Positions 5,394 to 6,419 of a stretch of DNA of 6,419 nt are shown here, in pieces. The stretch is from Anaerolineae bacterium. GTDB lineage: Bacteria; Chloroflexota; Anaerolineae; JACIWR01. The notes under the pieces are model-generated. The model made no database searches, was not told the origin of the DNA, and saw only the letters and a program-made list of their open reading frames with translations. Made by a program: the position numbers and the translations under genes. The stretch is from assembly GCA_021162125.1 (NCBI GenBank), contig JAGGZG010000070.1, forward strand, positions 1-6,419. Reading direction: 5' to 3'. Within the stretch, counting starts at the first letter, position 1, and each line of letters starts with the position of its first letter.

Positions 5394-6419
5394 ATGGGCA
5401 AACACATCTACCTCTCTCTGGCGATCCACAACCACCAGCCGGTGGGCAACTTTGACCACGTCTTCGCCGAAGGCTACCGCACGGCCTATGAGCCGATGAT
5501 CGCTGCCCTGGAACGTCACCCGGCGATCAAGATAGCTCTCCATTACACCGGCCCCCTGCGCGATTGGCTGGTCGAACATCAGCCAGAACTGGTGACCCGC
5601 ATTCGTGCCCTGGTTGCCCGGGGACAGGTGGAGATGATGACCGGTGGATATTATGAGCCGGTGCTCGTCGCCCTGTCCGATGCCGACAAGTTGGGCCAGG
5701 TGCGCAAGCTCACCCAGGCCGTGCAGGATGACTTCGGCTACACCCCGACAGGAGCATGGCTGGCCGAGCGAGTGTGGGAACCGCATCTGCCCAAGCCAAT
5801 AGCCGAGGCGGGCGTGGAATACACCATCGTGGACGACACCCATTTCAAGTACGTGGGTCTGGAGGATAAAGACCTCTTCGGCTATTACGTCACCGAGGAG
5901 CAGGGGACGACGCTCAAGATCTTCGGCACCAGCAAACACCTGCGTTACGTCATTCCCTGGGCGGAGGTGGACGAGGTCATCGCCTGGCTGCGCGATCAGG
6001 CCGACGAGGGCGGGCTCAAGGTAGCGGTCATGGGCGACGACGGCGAGAAGTTCGGGATGTGGCCGGGTACTTACGAGCATTGCTGGGGTCAAAATGCCTG
6101 GATGGAGCGCTTTTTCAGCGCCATCGAGGCCAACAGTGAGTGGCTGGAGACCATCACTCCCGGCGAATACGCCCGGCGCTTCCCCTCGATTGGGCGCGTG
6201 TACCTGCCCACCGCCTCTTACGACGAAATGACTGAGTGGGCATTGCCTGCCAACCTATCCGGCGAGATCGTTCACCTCAAGCATCAGCTTGAAGCAGAGG
6301 GGCGACAGGACATCCTGCGCTTCATCAAGGGCGGGTTCTGGCGCAGCTTCATGGTCAAGTACCCAGAGATCAACACCATGCACAAGAAAATGCTTCTGGT
6401 GAGCGAGAAGGTGCACAGA
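5394..6419 (+). CDS. GH57 4-alpha-glucanotransferase/alpha-amylase-like enzyme, N-terminal 342 residues (3' end beyond right edge)
   Basis: This family cleaves alpha-1,4 glucans and often transfers the released chain to another glucan (4-alpha-glucanotransferase). The protein begins MGKHIYLSLAIHNHQPVGNF. GH57 motifs are HNHQPVG (12-18), GGYYEPVL (84-91), AWLAERVWEP (121-130) with probable nucleophile Glu125, and MGDDGEKFGMWPG (213-225) with the acid/base at Asp215 or, more likely, Asp216. These fit the Thermococcus litoralis glucanotransferase subfamily (E123, D214). FIKGGFWRSFMVKYPEIN from 310 is the start of the DUF1925-type domain. The family runs to about 650 residues, so roughly half is missing. 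ATG 5394 is chosen over the in-frame ATG 5382 because the purine run GGGGGGA (5384-5390) lies just before it. The 12-base gap to the synthase implies cotranscription. Amylase versus transferase cannot be decided from this part. Confidence 0.92.
   Translation, partial: MGKHIYLSLAIHNHQPVGNFDHVFAEGYRTAYEPMIAALERHPAIKIALHYTGPLRDWLVEHQPELVTRIRALVARGQVEMMTGGYYEPVLVALSDADKLGQVRKLTQAVQDDFGYTPTGAWLAERVWEPHLPKPIAEAGVEYTIVDDTHFKYVGLEDKDLFGYYVTEEQGTTLKIFGTSKHLRYVIPWAEVDEVIAWLRDQADEGGLKVAVMGDDGEKFGMWPGTYEHCWGQNAWMERFFSAIEANSEWLETITPGEYARRFPSIGRVYLPTASYDEMTEWALPANLSGEIVHLKHQLEAEGRQDILRFIKGGFWRSFMVKYPEINTMHKKMLLVSEKVHR

Noticed and set aside
3873..6092. Very long minus-strand open frame (739 codons) crossing two genes
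   Set aside because: It is antisense to two proteins with complete family motifs (synthase-like GT-B and GH57) and spans the junction between them. It has no recognisable domain, and its openness follows from GC-rich codon usage on the other strand.

Overview
The window is GC-rich bacterial DNA carrying two unrelated blocks. The organism is most likely a member of the Chloroflexota (Anaerolineae-like). That is an inference from three things: a LexA site resembling the Gram-positive type (GAAC-N4-GTTC) in the recA promoter, GH57 enzymes in place of GH13 ones for glycogen, and short palindromic intergenic repeats. The sequence alone cannot settle the taxon.

Left block, minus strand (1-1389). 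From right to left it holds a small acidic protein with four zinc-ribbon-like cysteines (1038-1307, 89 aa). This gene has its own sigma-70-type promoter (1361-1389) and a terminator-like hairpin (989-1020). Next comes a 158-base spacer with possible hairpins, and then recA (1-725, the first 241 codons, running off the left edge). recA has a near-consensus promoter whose 17-base spacer contains a one-mismatch SOS box, so DNA-damage control by LexA is likely.

Centre (1390-1592). This is a divergent intergenic region containing a degenerate inverted repeat and no convincing gene.

Right block, plus strand (1593-6419). This is a glycogen/alpha-glucan cluster behind a strong promoter (1593-1621). 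It encodes a complete GH57 1,4-alpha-glucan branching enzyme (1693-3390), a complete divergent GT-B glycogen-synthase-like glycosyltransferase (3609-5381), and the first 342 codons of a second GH57 enzyme of the 4-alpha-glucanotransferase/alpha-amylase type (from 5394, cut by the right edge). Together they could elongate, branch and remodel a storage polysaccharide. The 218-base gap before the synthase is packed with palindromes: three hairpins with alternative pairings, then a perfect 16-bp inverted repeat that ends 7 bases before the synthase ribosome binding site.

No tRNA, rRNA, CRISPR array, transposase or complete mobile element is visible. I found no clear new system. The least explained elements are the palindrome cluster inside the glycogen operon, the divergent synthase and the small zinc-ribbon protein.
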